Source: Janthinobacterium sp. PC23-8
GTDB lineage: Bacteria; Pseudomonadota; Gammaproteobacteria; Burkholderiales; Burkholderiaceae_D
DNA length: 64,000 nt
Direction of reading: 5' to 3'
Assembly (NCBI RefSeq): GCF_002250505.1
Contig: NZ_NJGY01000001.1
Span: 186,001 to 250,000, forward strand
Part shown: in pieces, positions 26,370 to 36,296 of the stretch
Numbering within the stretch: position 1 is the stretch's first letter
Layout: each line of letters begins with the position of its first letter
The notes under the pieces: model-generated
Database searches by the model: none
Told to the model about the DNA's origin: nothing
The model's input: only the letters and a program-made list of their open reading frames with translations
Position numbers and translations under genes: made by a program

Positions 26370-29300
26370 TTAATGCAGGGTCTTGTGCAAGCCTTGCAGA
26401 TCGTACACGCGCAGTTCATCGAGGTGACGGATGCCTTCGACGGCCGCTTCCGCGCCGGCGATGGTGGTGTAGGTCGTCACGCGCGCGGCCAGGGCCGAGG
26501 TGCGAATGGCCCGCGAATCGACGATGGCGCTGCGTTTTTCCTCGACGGTGTTAATCACCAGCACGATCTCGTGGTTCTTGATCATGTCGACCACGTGCGG
26601 ACGGCCTTCGATCACCTTGTTCACTGGCGTGACAGCAATGCCGGCCGCCGCGATCACGGCCGCCGTGCCCTTGGTGGCCACCACCGTGAACCCGGACGCG
26701 ACCAGATCACGCGCCACTTGCACGGCGCGCGGCTTGTCCGACGACTTCACGCTGATAAAGACCTTGCCGGCCTTCGGCAGGTTCACGCCGGCGCCCAGCT
26801 GCGACTTGACGAACGCTTCGCCAAACGTCAGGCCCACGCCCATCACTTCGCCGGTCGACTTCATTTCAGGGCCGAGGATGGTATCCACGCCAGGGAACTT
26901 GACGAACGGGAACACAGCTTCCTTGACGCTATAGTACGGCGGCACGACTTCCTCGGTGATGCCCTGCGAGGCGAGGCTCTGGCCGACCATGCAACGGGCG
27001 GCAATTTTCGCCAGCTGCAAGCCGGTCGCTTTCGATACGAAAGGCACGGTGCGCGAGGCGCGTGGATTGACTTCCAGCACGAACACGACGTCGCGCATTT
27101 CACCTTCAACTTCCTGCTTCTGGATCGCGAACTGCACGTTCATCAGGCCGACCACGTTCAGGCCCTTGGCCATCAGCGCCGTCTGGCGTTTCAGTTCGGC
27201 GATGGTTTCCGGCGCCAGCGAATACGGTGGCAGCGAGCAGGCCGAGTCGCCCGAGTGCACGCCGGCTTGCTCGATGTGTTCCATCACGCCGCCGATAAAG
27301 GTGGTTTCACCGTCGGAGATGCAATCGACGTCGCACTCGATGGCGTCATTCAGGAAGCGGTCCAGCAGCACCGGCGAATCGTGCGAGACCTTGACCGCTT
27401 CGCGCATGTAGCGCTCGAGGTCGCGTTGCTCGTGGACGATTTCCATCGCACGCCCACCGAGCACGTAGGAAGGACGCACCACCAGCGGGTAGCCGATTTC
27501 CTGGGCCAGCGCCAGGGCGTCGGCTTCGGTGCGCGCGGTGCGGTTCGGCGGCTGGCGCAGTTCCAGCTTGTGCAGCAGTTGCTGGAAACGCTCGCGGTCT
27601 TCGGCCGCATCGATCATGTCGGGTGAGGTGCCGATGATGGGCACGCCGTTCGCTTCCAGGTCCAGCGCCAGCTTCAATGGCGTCTGGCCGCCGTACTGCA
27701 CGATCACGCCGACCGGTTTTTCGATGGCGACGATTTCCAGCACGTCTTCCAGCGTCAGCGATTCAAAGTACAAACGGTCCGAGGTATCGTAGTCGGTCGA
27801 CACGGTTTCCGGGTTGCAGTTGACCATGATGGTCTCGTAGCCGTCTTCGCGCATGGCAAGGGCGGCGTGGACGCAGCAATAGTCGAACTCGATACCCTGG
27901 CCGATACGGTTCGGGCCACCGCCCAGCACCATGATCTTTTTCTTGTCGGTCGGATTCGATTCGCACTCTTCGTCATACGTCGAATACATGTACGCCGTGT
28001 CGGTCGAGAATTCAGCCGCGCAAGTATCGACGCGCTTGTAGACGGGACGGATGTTCATCGCATGGCGCTGCTGGCGCACGGCCGTATCGGTCGTCTGCAG
28101 CAAAAAGCCCAGGCGGCGGTCCGAAAAACCTTTTTGCTTCAGCTTGTACAAGGTGGTTTTATCGAGGCCTTCCAGCTTCTGCGTGTCCAGCCACAATTCC
28201 AGGTCGACGATTTCCTTGATCTGGATCAGGAACCATGGGTCGATCTTGGTCAGGTTGTGCACTTCTTCCAGGGTGAAGCCCTGGGCAAACGCGTCGCCCA
28301 CGTACCAGATGCGCTCGGGACCTGGCTCGCCCAGTTCCTCTTCGATCTTTTCGCGGTCCTTGGTTTTTTCGTTCATGCCGTCCACGCCCACTTCCAGGCC
28401 GCGCAAGGCTTTCTGGAACGATTCCTGGAACGTACGGCCGATCGCCATCACTTCACCGACCGACTTCATCTGCGTCGTCAGGTGGTGGTCGGCGGTCGGG
28501 AATTTCTCGAACGTGAAGCGTGGAATCTTGGTGACGACATAGTCGATCGACGGTTCGAACGAGGCCGGCGTGGCGCCGCCCGTGATTTCGTTGCGCAACT
28601 CGTCGAGCGTAAAACCGACTGCCAGCTTGGCGGCGATTTTGGCGATCGGGAAACCGGTGGCTTTCGACGCCAGTGCCGACGAACGCGACACGCGCGGGTT
28701 CATTTCGATGACGATCATGCGGCCGTCAGCCGGATTGATCGAGAACTGCACGTTCGAGCCGCCGGTGTCGACGCCGATCTCGCGCAATACCGCCAGACTG
28801 GCGTTGCGCATGATCTGGTATTCCTTGTCCGTCAGGGTCTGCGCCGGCGCGACCGTGATCGAGTCGCCCGTGTGCACGCCCATCGGGTCCAGGTTTTCGA
28901 TCGAGCAGATGATGATGCAGTTGTCCGCCTTGTCGCGCACCACTTCCATCTCGTACTCTTTCCAGCCCAGCAAGGATTCTTCGATCAGCAATTCCTTGGT
29001 CGGCGATGCTTCCAGGCCGCGCTTGCAGATGGTTTCGAATTCTTCTTCATTGTAGGCAATCCCGCCACCGGAGCCGCCCATGGTGAACGACGGACGGATA
29101 ATGGTCGGGAAGCCGACCGTGCGCTGCACGGCCCACGCTTCTTCCATCGAGTGCGCCACGCCGGAACGGGCCGAACCGAGGCCGATCTTGGTCATCGCGT
29201 CCTTGAACTTGGAACGGTCCTCGGCCTTGTCGATCGCTTCCGGCGAGGCGCCGATCAGCTCGACGTTGTATTTCGCCAGCACGCCATTGTTGAACAGGTC

Positions 29301-29600
29301 CAGCGCGCAGTTGAGCGCCGTCTGGCCACCCATCGTCGGCAGGATGGCGTCAGGACGCTCCTTGGCGATGATGCGCTCGACCACCGACCAGGTGATCGGT
29401 TCGATATAGGTGACATCGGCCATTTCCGGGTCGGTCATGATGGTCGCAGGGTTGCTGTTGACCAGGATGACTTTGTAGCCCTCTTCGCGCAGGGCCTTGC
29501 ACGCTTGCGCACCGGAATAATCAAACTCGCAGGCCTGGCCGATCACGATCGGGCCAGCGCCAATAATCAGAATACTTTTGATATCTAAACGTTTAGGCAT
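26370..29600 (-). CDS. carB: carbamoyl-phosphate synthase large subunit
   Basis: 1076 residues, the full length of the family. It has two ATP-grasp halves: the first starts [22 protein letters not shown] with [13 protein letters not shown], and the second begins near [17 protein letters not shown] with [14 protein letters not shown]. Between them is the oligomerisation domain, and the C-terminal MGS-like allosteric domain ([14 protein letters not shown]...) follows. It makes carbamoyl phosphate from bicarbonate, ammonia delivered by CarA and two ATP, for arginine and pyrimidines. It overlaps the carA 3' end by 8 bases. Confidence 0.98.
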   Translation of the reverse strand: MPKRLDIKSILIIGAGPIVIGQACEFDYSGAQACKALREEGYKVILVNSNPATIMTDPEMADVTYIEPITWSVVERIIAKERPDAILPTMGGQTALNCALDLFNNGVLAKYNVELIGASPEAIDKAEDRSKFKDAMTKIGLGSARSGVAHSMEEAWAVQRTVGFPTIIRPSFTMGGSGGGIAYNEEEFETICKRGLEASPTKELLIEESLLGWKEYEMEVVRDKADNCIIICSIENLDPMGVHTGDSITVAPAQTLTDKEYQIMRNASLAVLREIGVDTGGSNVQFSINPADGRMIVIEMNPRVSRSSALASKATGFPIAKIAAKLAVGFTLDELRNEITGGATPASFEPSIDYVVTKIPRFTFEKFPTADHHLTTQMKSVGEVMAIGRTFQESFQKALRGLEVGVDGMNEKTKDREKIEEELGEPGPERIWYVGDAFAQGFTLEEVHNLTKIDPWFLIQIKEIVDLELWLDTQKLEGLDKTTLYKLKQKGFSDRRLGFLLQTTDTAVRQQRHAMNIRPVYKRVDTCAAEFSTDTAYMYSTYDEECESNPTDKKKIMVLGGGPNRIGQGIEFDYCCVHAALAMREDGYETIMVNCNPETVSTDYDTSDRLYFESLTLEDVLEIVAIEKPVGVIVQYGGQTPLKLALDLEANGVPIIGTSPDMIDAAEDRERFQQLLHKLELRQPPNRTARTEADALALAQEIGYPLVVRPSYVLGGRAMEIVHEQRDLERYMREAVKVSHDSPVLLDRFLNDAIECDVDCISDGETTFIGGVMEHIEQAGVHSGDSACSLPPYSLAPETIAELKRQTALMAKGLNVVGLMNVQFAIQKQEVEGEMRDVVFVLEVNPRASRTVPFVSKATGLQLAKIAARCMVGQSLASQGITEEVVPPYYSVKEAVFPFVKFPGVDTILGPEMKSTGEVMGVGLTFGEAFVKSQLGAGVNLPKAGKVFISVKSSDKPRAVQVARDLVASGFTVVATKGTAAVIAAAGIAVTPVNKVIEGRPHVVDMIKNHEIVLVINTVEEKRSAIVDSRAIRTSALAARVTTYTTIAGAEAAVEGIRHLDELRVYDLQGLHKTLH

Positions 29601-30771
29601 TTTTCTTTTTCTCCTCCGCGTCCATCAGCTTGATGAAGCGGTCAAACAGGTAAGCAACATCCATCGGGCCCGGCGACGCTTCAGGGTGGCCCTGGAAGCA
29701 GAAGGCCGGCTTGTCCGTGCGGGCAAAGCCCTGCAGGGAGCCGTCGAACAACGATTCATGGGTCACGCGGCAGTTGGCCGGCAAGGTAGCGGCGTCAACG
29801 GCGAAACCGTGGTTTTGCGAAGTGATCAGCACCTGTTTCGTTTCCAGGTCCTGCACCGGGTGGTTGGCGCCGTGGTGGCCGAACTTCATCTTCAGCGTTT
29901 TTGCGCCGGAAGCCAATGCCATGATCTGGTGACCGAGGCAGATGCCGAAGGTCGGGATGCCCTTCTCGATCAGCTCGCGGGTGGCGGCAATCGCGTAGTC
30001 GCATGGCTCCGGGTCGCCGGGGCCGTTCGACAGGAAGATGCCATCCGGATTCAATGCCAGCGCATCGGCGGCGCTCGCTTGCGCCGGCAGCACGGTGACC
30101 TTGCAGCCGCGCGACGTCAGCATGCGCAGGATATTGCGCTTGACGCCGTAGTCAAACGCCACTACATGGTATTTCGCATCGGCGTCCGCCAACTGGCCGT
30201 AGCCTTCGCCCAAGGTCCATTCCGTATCGCGGAATTCATAGGCCGCCTTGGTCGAGACGACCTTGGCCAGGTCCATGCCGGCCAGGCCGGGAAAGGAACG
30301 GGCCAGGTCCAGCGCTTGCGCGGCCGATGGTTCGTTGCCTTGCGTGCCAACCAGGATGGCGCCGCCCTGTGCGCCCTTTTCACGCAGGATGCGCGTGAGC
30401 TTGCGCGTATCGATGCCGGCGATGGCGACGATATTTTCAGCTTTCAGGTAGTCGGACAGGGACAGGGTGGAACGGAAATTGGATGCCAGCAAAGGCAGGT
30501 CACGGATGATGAGGCCGGAAGCATGCACCCTGGAAGACTCGACGTCTTCCGGATTGACGCCCGTATTGCCGATATGCGGATAGGTCAGGGTGACCATCTG
30601 GCGGCTATAGCTGGGGTCGGTGAGGATTTCCTGATACCCGGTCATCGAGGTGTTGAAAACAACCTCGCCCGTGGTATGACCGGCGGCGCCGATCGAAAAA
30701 CCTTTGAAAATCGTTCCATCAGCAAGCGCTAATATGGCTGGAACGGCAGGGCCAGAAAAAAATGGCGGCAA
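29593..30771 (-). CDS. carA: carbamoyl-phosphate synthase small subunit
   Basis: About 392 residues. The N-terminal domain is [19 protein letters not shown], and the C-terminal class I glutamine amidotransferase has the nucleophile Cys in [13 protein letters not shown] and the His/Glu in [10 protein letters not shown]. It releases ammonia from Gln and channels it to CarB. No ATG is near the conserved N-terminus. TTG at 30771 has AGGAG 6 bases upstream and is the best start; the frame also has a TTG at 30777 directly abutting AGGAG, which is too close. It heads the operon carA-carB and is transcribed from the promoter at 30923-30951 with a leader of about 140 bases. Confidence 0.95.
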   Translation of the reverse strand: MPPFFSGPAVPAILALADGTIFKGFSIGAAGHTTGEVVFNTSMTGYQEILTDPSYSRQMVTLTYPHIGNTGVNPEDVESSRVHASGLIIRDLPLLASNFRSTLSLSDYLKAENIVAIAGIDTRKLTRILREKGAQGGAILVGTQGNEPSAAQALDLARSFPGLAGMDLAKVVSTKAAYEFRDTEWTLGEGYGQLADADAKYHVVAFDYGVKRNILRMLTSRGCKVTVLPAQASAADALALNPDGIFLSNGPGDPEPCDYAIAATRELIEKGIPTFGICLGHQIMALASGAKTLKMKFGHHGANHPVQDLETKQVLITSQNHGFAVDAATLPANCRVTHESLFDGSLQGFARTDKPAFCFQGHPEASPGPMDVAYLFDRFIKLMDAEEKKKNA

Positions 30772-30922
30772 GGGCAACTCCTGATAAAGTTACCGTAGCT
30801 GCGCCACGTCAGACCGACCGCCTAGATACCCGAGTCGCATGCGCTCAGGGTGTTTCAACGGTCATTTTGAATGATGGGATGGGTAGTCGCTACGGTATGT
30901 GTGTGATTGGCTAAACCTTTGA

Positions 30923-30951
30923 ATTATAACCAAAAGGCAGCTTTTCCACAA
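30923..30951 (-). promoter_or_regulatory. sigma-70 promoter of carAB
   Basis: On the minus strand, TTGTGG (30951-30946), a 17-base spacer and a perfect TATAAT (30928-30923). The start would be near 30916. The remaining about 140-base leader to carA holds no clear attenuator that I can see. Confidence 0.75.
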
Positions 30952-31020
30952 GGAAGAAAATGCAGATTGATGGCCGTTCGGCATGCGCGGAACGGCTTGT
31001 CAGGCAATAGCGGCTGCTAC

Positions 31021-31428
31021 TCAGGCCGTGATGGCGGCAATGCCTGCTTTGGCGATTTGCGCATCTTCATGCGATTTCACGCCCGACACGCCAACGGCGC
31101 CAACATAGTGGCCATCGTAAATGATGGGCACGCCGCCTTCGAGCAGGCCGTCGATTTCCGGTGCGCTCAGGAACGAGACCCGGCCGCCATTGATCATTTC
31201 TTCATAGATGCGCGATTCGCGGCGGCCCAGCGCGGCCGTCTTGGCTTTTGCCGGGGCGATATGCGAGGAGATCGGCGCCACGCCGTCCATGCGCTGCATC
31301 CACACCAGATGGCCGCCGTCATCGACGATGGCGATCGCTACTGCCCAGTTGTTCTTGACCGCTTCCGCTTCGGCGGCGGCGGCGATTTTCTTGATGTCTT
31401 CCAGGCTCAGTACCGGTTTCGATTGCAT
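31021..31428 (-). CDS. GlcG/HbpS family protein (DUF336)
   Basis: 135 residues of the GlcG/HbpS-like fold. The start is MQSKPVLSLEDIKKIAAAAE, and the core has VAIAIVDDGGHLVWMQRMDG and GGVPIIYDGHYVGAVGVSG (each in part). Members include heme-responsive HbpS and GlcG of glycolate operons; many have no known role. The Shine-Dalgarno is AAGGAAG. An 8-bp tandem repeat lies directly upstream (31445-31484), in the probable 5' leader. The gene stands between carA and a patatin gene with no link of function visible. Confidence 0.88.
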   Translation of the reverse strand: MQSKPVLSLEDIKKIAAAAEAEAVKNNWAVAIAIVDDGGHLVWMQRMDGVAPISSHIAPAKAKTAALGRRESRIYEEMINGGRVSFLSAPEIDGLLEGGVPIIYDGHYVGAVGVSGVKSHEDAQIAKAGIAAITA

Positions 31429-31444
31429 GATGCTTCCTTGTGAT

Positions 31445-31484
31445 GGTGATTCGGTGATTCGGTGATTCGGTGATTCGGTGATTT
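31445..31484. repeat. octanucleotide tandem repeat, 5 units
   Basis: Four perfect copies of GGTGATTC followed by GGTGATTT. It lies between a TACAAT -10-like box (minus strand, 31493-31488) and the Shine-Dalgarno of the GlcG/HbpS-like gene, so copy-number change would alter its leader length. Confidence 0.95.
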
Positions 31485-31521
31485 AAAATTGTAGCTGAAA
31501 CAGGAACGCCAGCGACAGTAT

Positions 31522-32433
31522 TTACTGCGCGCGTTTGGCCTTGAGTTTCTGTTTGATCTGCGCCATGACGGCAAACGTCGCCTGCTCGCCGGCCAGGATG
31601 GCCTGGTTGCGGCTGGCAAAATCGTTGCCCTTCATGGTGCCCAGACTGGGCTGGATCACCACGTCGGCGTCTTTCAGTTCGAACTGGTTGATGCGCTGGC
31701 CCATGATGGCGAAGGTCTGCATGATCACTTCCATCGAGCTGATCGCCTTCTGGGTATCGGTTTGCGAGGAAATATTGACGGCGATAATGAAGTCCGCGCC
31801 CATGTCGCGCGCAAAGCGCACCGGCACCGGTGCCACCAGGCCGCCGTCCACATAGGTATGACCGCCAATCACCACCGGCTGGAACACGCCCGGCACGGCC
31901 GACGAGGCGCGCACGGCCATGCCGGTATTGCCCCGTTGGAACAGGATCGGCTGGCCGTTTTTCAGGTCGGTGGCGACCACGCCAAACGGAATCTTGAGTT
32001 TTTCCAGCGACACGCCGCCAACAGCCTTGTTGACATAGCTTTGCAGCGCCTCGCCCTTGAGCACCCCGGACGACTTGCCGAACAGCGGCAGCGCCCAGTC
32101 GGAAATAGCGGCCTCGTCCATGTCAAACGCCATCTTCTGCAGCGCAAAACCGGAGTTGCCCGCCGCATACAAGGCGCCCACCACGCTGCCGGCGCTGGTG
32201 CCGGTGACGATATCGGCATCGATGCCTTGCGACTCGAGCGCCTTGATCACGCCGATATGGGCAAACCCCCGCGCCGCACCGCCGCCCAGCGCCAACCCGA
32301 TCTTGATCTTGCGCGGCGTGACGGCCGCCGGCTCGGGCGGCGTCAGCACTTGCACGGGTTTCGGGGCGGTGGTCTCGCAGCCGGCCAGCACGAAGGCGGC
32401 CAGGGCAAGCAGGGTCAGGCGTTTAGGGAGCAT
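31522..32433 (-). CDS. patatin-like phospholipase, lipoprotein (RssA-like)
   Basis: A 303-residue patatin-fold hydrolase. The N-terminus MLPKRLTLLALAAFVLAGCE is a lipoprotein signal with lipobox LAGC (Cys19). The oxyanion-hole loop is GGGAARG (50-56), the nucleophile elbow is GTSAG (Ser80) and the catalytic Asp is in YVDGGLVAPVP. It should cleave acyl esters of lipids from the periplasmic side of a membrane. The frame is open to 32562, but 32433 is preferred because it begins the signal peptide. The Shine-Dalgarno is weak. It is divergent from the TonB receptor at 32644. Confidence 0.88.
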   Translation of the reverse strand: MLPKRLTLLALAAFVLAGCETTAPKPVQVLTPPEPAAVTPRKIKIGLALGGGAARGFAHIGVIKALESQGIDADIVTGTSAGSVVGALYAAGNSGFALQKMAFDMDEAAISDWALPLFGKSSGVLKGEALQSYVNKAVGGVSLEKLKIPFGVVATDLKNGQPILFQRGNTGMAVRASSAVPGVFQPVVIGGHTYVDGGLVAPVPVRFARDMGADFIIAVNISSQTDTQKAISSMEVIMQTFAIMGQRINQFELKDADVVIQPSLGTMKGNDFASRNQAILAGEQATFAVMAQIKQKLKAKRAQ

Positions 32434-32590
32434 AGTGGACAGGTAGGGTGCCGCGCGCGGCAGTGACAGCAAAGGAAGCGCCGATTGTAGCGCAAGCGGC
32501 CCCAAGGCGGATGAGGCCGGGCTTAAAGAACATGCCAGCCACGGTTGCAGCCGTCGACTCACATCGATATCGCGTCAATAAATTATGAAT

Positions 32591-32609
32591 GCAAATGCTT
32601 CTCATTTAT
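32591..32609 (+). promoter_or_regulatory. Fur-box-like site upstream of second TonB receptor
   Basis: GCAAATGCTTCTCATTTAT matches the Fur consensus at 11 of 19 positions, with the AATG...CATT core arms kept. It lies 35 bases before the receptor ATG, in an AT-rich patch. It is weaker than the other two. Confidence 0.55.
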
Positions 32610-32643
32610 AATTTGGTTTTTTTCACATCATGCCAATCAACCA

Positions 32644-34797
32644 ATGCCTATCAAGCAAACAAATCCAGGTTTTTCCCGCCCCACCCACACGCTGGCGCTG
32701 GCCGCCTTGCTGGGCGCCTGCCTTGCCCCGCAGGCCTGGGCGCAAACCAGCGCCGAAGCACCGCCCGATCTGCCTATGGTGCGCGTCAATGGCCAGAGCG
32801 AGCCCGATTCGGGCGGACAGATCGAGAAAAGCGCACGCGCCGGCCTGCTGGGCGAGAAGAACTTGCTCGACACGCCATTCAGTGTCAGCAGCTACACCAG
32901 CGAGCGCATGCTCGACCAGCAAGCGCTGACCCTGGCGGAGGTGCTGGGCGGTGATGCATCGACGCGCTTTACCGGCCAGATCGGCGGCGTCACCGATTCC
33001 TTCTTCATCCGGGGATTTCCTCTGAACGAAGGCAATCTGAGCGAAGTGGCATTCGATGGCGTGTATGGCGTGTCGCCCAATTATCATTTATTTACGGAAT
33101 ACCTGGAGAGCGTGGAAGTGTTGAAAGGTCCTGCCGCCCTGCTCTACGGCATGTCGCCGAATGGCGGCGTGGGAGGCGTGGTCAATGCGGTACCCAAGCG
33201 GTCCTTGCCGCGCGACCTGACGCGGCTGACGCTGGACTACGGCTCGGACACCCAGTTGGGCGCCGCGCTTGACGTGAGCCGTCGGTTTGGCGAGGAGCGC
33301 CGTTTCGGCGTGCGCGTGAATGGCTTGCATCGCCAGGGGCGAACGCCGCTCGATCACCAGCGGTCACGGGCCGAAGTGGCTGCGGTAGCACTCGATTACC
33401 GTGGTTCACGCCTGCGCGCCTCGCTCGACCTGATCGAACAGTATCAATGGATCGACGCGCCGACGCGTCCGTTCCTGGTCGCCGCCAGGCTGCCGGTCCC
33501 GCAAGCACCCGACGGCCAGCGCAATATCGCGCAATCGTGGGGCTGGTGGAAATCCAACGACCTGGCCGCGCTGGGCAAGCTGGAATACGAGCTCAACGAT
33601 GATATCAGCGTGTTCCTGGACGCCGGGGGAACCCGCTCGGATGTGCTGCGCTATTCGGATCAGACACCGACCATTACCAGTGCCGCCGGCGACATGACGG
33701 TCATCCCGATGAACTGGAAATTCCGCGTGCGACGCGCCAGCGGCGACAGCGGCGTACGCGCGCGCTTTCGCACCGGCGCCATTCAGCATGCAATGGTGGT
33801 GATGGGCAATGTCTATCGCGACGAGTTTGGCAGCATCAGTCAGGCCGGCAAGCTGATCACATCGAATATCTACGCGCCGGTCGCCGTCGCCGATCCCGGC
33901 GTGCCTGCACCGGGCCGCACGCCCAAACTGTCCGCCTCGACGCTGTCGAGCCTGGCAGTGGCCGATACGCTCGACATGCTGGACGGGCGTGTCCAGCTGA
34001 CACTGGGCATCCGCCGCCAGTTGGTCGAATCGAAGAACTACAACGCCGCCAGCGGCGCTCTGCAGACGCGCTACAAACAAGGCGCGCTGACACCGCTGGC
34101 GGGCCTGGTGGTCAAGCCCTGGCGCCATATTTCGCTGTATGGAAATTATATTGAAGGTCTGAGCAAGGGCGATATCGCCCCCAATATCGCCAGCAACGCG
34201 GGACAGGTATTTACGCCGTACAAGAGCAGGCAACATGAGCTCGGCGCCAAGGCGGACATGGGAGAGGTACTGGCCACCATCGCGGTGTTCCAGGTCAGCA
34301 AACCCAGCGGCCAGCTCTACGGCGCGGTGTATCGCATGGACAGCGAGCAGCGTAACCGTGGCCTGGAGCTGAACCTGTCCGGGGCTGCCAGCAAAACGGT
34401 GCGCCTGCTTGCCGGCCTGACCGTGCTCGACGCACGGCTGGTCAAGACCAATAGCGCCGCCACCAAGGACAAGCGGCCGGTGGGGGTTCCCGCAGTCATG
34501 GCCAACCTGGGAGCGCAATGGGATCTGCCGGCCCTGCCAGGCCTCACCGCTACCGCCGCCGTGAGCTACACCGGCAAACAGTATGTCGACCAGGGCAATG
34601 TGCAATCGGTGCCGTCGTGGGCCAGGGCCGACCTGGGCCTGCGCTACCGCACCACCATCGGCGGCCGCGCCACCACCGTGCGCGCCGGATTGATGAACGC
34701 CTTCGATCGCCATTATTGGGCAGGCGTGGCGTCTTATGGCACCATCTCGCAATCGGCGCCGCGTACCGTGCAGCTGTCAGCGGCGTTCGATTTGTAA
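32644..34797 (+). CDS. TonB-dependent siderophore receptor
   Basis: A 717-residue outer-membrane receptor. The signal peptide ends at PQAWAQTSAEAP. The plug has LLDTPFSVSSYTSERML, FFIRGFPLNEG and YLESVEVLKGPAALLYGMSPNGGVGGVVN (in parts), and the barrel ends APRTVQLSAAFDL with a terminal hydrophobic residue. The MSPNGGVGG stretch places it in the ferric-siderophore receptor group, but the ligand is unknown. It differs clearly in sequence from the receptor at 7787, so it is not a recent duplicate. A weak ribosome site precedes ATG 32644. The Fur-like site upstream predicts iron repression. Confidence 0.92.
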   Translation: MPIKQTNPGFSRPTHTLALAALLGACLAPQAWAQTSAEAPPDLPMVRVNGQSEPDSGGQIEKSARAGLLGEKNLLDTPFSVSSYTSERMLDQQALTLAEVLGGDASTRFTGQIGGVTDSFFIRGFPLNEGNLSEVAFDGVYGVSPNYHLFTEYLESVEVLKGPAALLYGMSPNGGVGGVVNAVPKRSLPRDLTRLTLDYGSDTQLGAALDVSRRFGEERRFGVRVNGLHRQGRTPLDHQRSRAEVAAVALDYRGSRLRASLDLIEQYQWIDAPTRPFLVAARLPVPQAPDGQRNIAQSWGWWKSNDLAALGKLEYELNDDISVFLDAGGTRSDVLRYSDQTPTITSAAGDMTVIPMNWKFRVRRASGDSGVRARFRTGAIQHAMVVMGNVYRDEFGSISQAGKLITSNIYAPVAVADPGVPAPGRTPKLSASTLSSLAVADTLDMLDGRVQLTLGIRRQLVESKNYNAASGALQTRYKQGALTPLAGLVVKPWRHISLYGNYIEGLSKGDIAPNIASNAGQVFTPYKSRQHELGAKADMGEVLATIAVFQVSKPSGQLYGAVYRMDSEQRNRGLELNLSGAASKTVRLLAGLTVLDARLVKTNSAATKDKRPVGVPAVMANLGAQWDLPALPGLTATAAVSYTGKQYVDQGNVQSVPSWARADLGLRYRTTIGGRATTVRAGLMNAFDRHYWAGVASYGTISQSAPRTVQLSAAFDL

Positions 34798-34827
34798 GCG
34801 GCGACATCAACACACCGGGCCGCCCTC

Positions 34828-36180
34828 CTACTTCGAATACCCCTGCTCATTGAACTGTCCGGCATCCAGCTTGGCCCAGGCATGCCGTATGCCCCACCAC
34901 ATCAGATAGGCATTGCCGCCGCCACGCGCGCGAAACCACGGCTTGACCGGGTCGATCGGCCGCACCGTGGCCGGCGGCAGCACCAGCACCCCCGTCGTCC
35001 GCCCCGCATCGGTGGTGCCGGCCACCAGCACGTTCTGTCCGAAGTGATTGGCCTGCGCGATGGCCAGCGCCACATTGGTCAGCGCCGTGGCGGCGCCCAT
35101 CTCGCCCAGCAGCGCCGGCGTATTGAAGCTCTGTTTCAGGAAATCAAAGGCCGGCAATTCCATCGTCAGGGTCTGCGCCAGATTGCCGAGGCGATCGGAC
35201 GAGGCGGCGTGCGCATGGTGCGCGTCGTGTATCACATAGCCGATCTCGGTATCGCTCTTGCGCCCATTGCCGGCCGCCTGCGCCAGCGTGGCCTGCCAGG
35301 CCTGCACCGTGGGCGGCGGCAGGCCCTTTTCCGCCACGAAATCGCTGACCTGATGCGTGGCCGGATAAGCGATCCACGCCAGCGCATCGCGCTCGGTCTT
35401 GAACTGCGGGCCGGCCAGCACCAGCAACACCATGTTTTCATTGATCTGCTCGTCTTTCGGAAAGCTGGGCGCATCCCAGCTCATCACCCACACCGTTTCA
35501 TCGGGATGCGCGCGCAGATAATCGAGGGCGGCGGCCAGCGAGACAAAACCGGCGTTGGCGCCGCCCGCAGTGACCCGCACATCGGGCGGCGTGGAGCGGG
35601 TCCATGAGTTGGGGAAATTGGGGTTACCGATGGAAAATGTACTACTGATTTGCTCGCGCAAATCCTCGCCGGCCTGCAGCGGGTCAAACCGCTCGGCGGG
35701 GAGCGCATACTCGACATGAATACCCGCCAGTTCGCGCCAACCAATTTTATTTTTTACGTCGTGGGCATTATAGAAATACGTAGGATTGGAAAAATACATG
35801 CCATGGAATTTTGTTATTACCTGCCTAACATATTTAATGTGGAAATTATCAAAACTACCTTTCCCATTGTTAGATGAGGCAATCCCCGCCACTGATCGAA
35901 CATCGGAGAAATCGGCAGGGTACAATTCAACCATATCATCTTTTTTATTTGGCTTCACTTTTCCCATAGTCCATAGCAACTGCCACTCGGTGGGATAATC
36001 CTGGCGTTGCAAAGGATTCAGCCACTGCACTCCCACCACTTGCGCAATGAACGGCAAACTCGCCTCTACAGTTTCAAGCTTGCTTTTATCGATAACTACT
36101 TGCTGCGTCGTTGCACAAGAGGACAATCCTAAGGCGGCCGTAATTGCCGCCACAGAAGAAAAGAAAAAATTTTTAGCCAT
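34828..36180 (-). CDS. lipoprotein linked to the T6SS lipase effector
   Basis: A 450-residue protein with a lipoprotein signal (MAKNFFFSSVAAITAALGLSS-Cys22). The mature part is soluble. It contains repeated Ala/Gly-rich segments such as GANAGFVSLAAALDYL and LLGEMGAATALTNVALAIAQ that resemble thiolase-like folds, but I do not recognise the family. Before the IS insertion it lay 36 bases after the effector gene tle3, so an immunity or adaptor role (Tli3- or Tla3-type proteins of P. aeruginosa) is the leading guess; a periplasm-facing lipoprotein fits immunity against a periplasmic lipase. GGAG precedes the ATG; a GTG one codon earlier is possible. The 5' third is unusually AT-rich. Confidence 0.65.
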   Translation of the reverse strand: MAKNFFFSSVAAITAALGLSSCATTQQVVIDKSKLETVEASLPFIAQVVGVQWLNPLQRQDYPTEWQLLWTMGKVKPNKKDDMVELYPADFSDVRSVAGIASSNNGKGSFDNFHIKYVRQVITKFHGMYFSNPTYFYNAHDVKNKIGWRELAGIHVEYALPAERFDPLQAGEDLREQISSTFSIGNPNFPNSWTRSTPPDVRVTAGGANAGFVSLAAALDYLRAHPDETVWVMSWDAPSFPKDEQINENMVLLVLAGPQFKTERDALAWIAYPATHQVSDFVAEKGLPPPTVQAWQATLAQAAGNGRKSDTEIGYVIHDAHHAHAASSDRLGNLAQTLTMELPAFDFLKQSFNTPALLGEMGAATALTNVALAIAQANHFGQNVLVAGTTDAGRTTGVLVLPPATVRPIDPVKPWFRARGGGNAYLMWWGIRHAWAKLDAGQFNEQGYSK

Positions 36181-36216
36181 CACATTATCTCCGATCTAAT
36201 TTTTAAAATTAAATAT

Positions 36217-36296
36217 TCACTTCGAAATATTTTCACGTAAATTTTTTATTTTTTCCGGCATTGCTCCCTCCTTGCATGTCTCCACCCATTTCAAGG
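36217..36296 (-). pseudogene. detached 3' end of tle3 beyond the IS
   Basis: Joining this segment to tle3 across the IS (counting one copy of the target duplication) continues the frame without a break. After ...KLTPLK come 23 residues, WVETCKEGAMPEKIKNLREN-ISK, then TGA at 36219-36217. This is the original C-terminus of the effector, giving 744 residues. The AT-rich composition matches the start of the downstream lipoprotein gene. Confidence 0.9.
36288..36296. repeat. 9-bp target site duplication, left copy
   Basis: ATTTCAAGG flanks the left inverted repeat of the insertion sequence and recurs at 37801-37809. IS4/IS50-type elements are known to make 9-bp duplications. Confidence 0.95.

Noticed and set aside
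26373..27626. 417-codon plus-strand frame opposite carB
   Set aside because: His/Arg/Gly-rich translation without any motif, and it sits fully inside a certain carB gene.
27867..29588. 573-codon plus-strand frame opposite carB
   Set aside because: Antisense shadow of carB with low-complexity Asp/His/Arg composition.
31445..31484. CRISPR array
   Set aside because: The units are 8 bp with no spacers; it is a simple tandem repeat.
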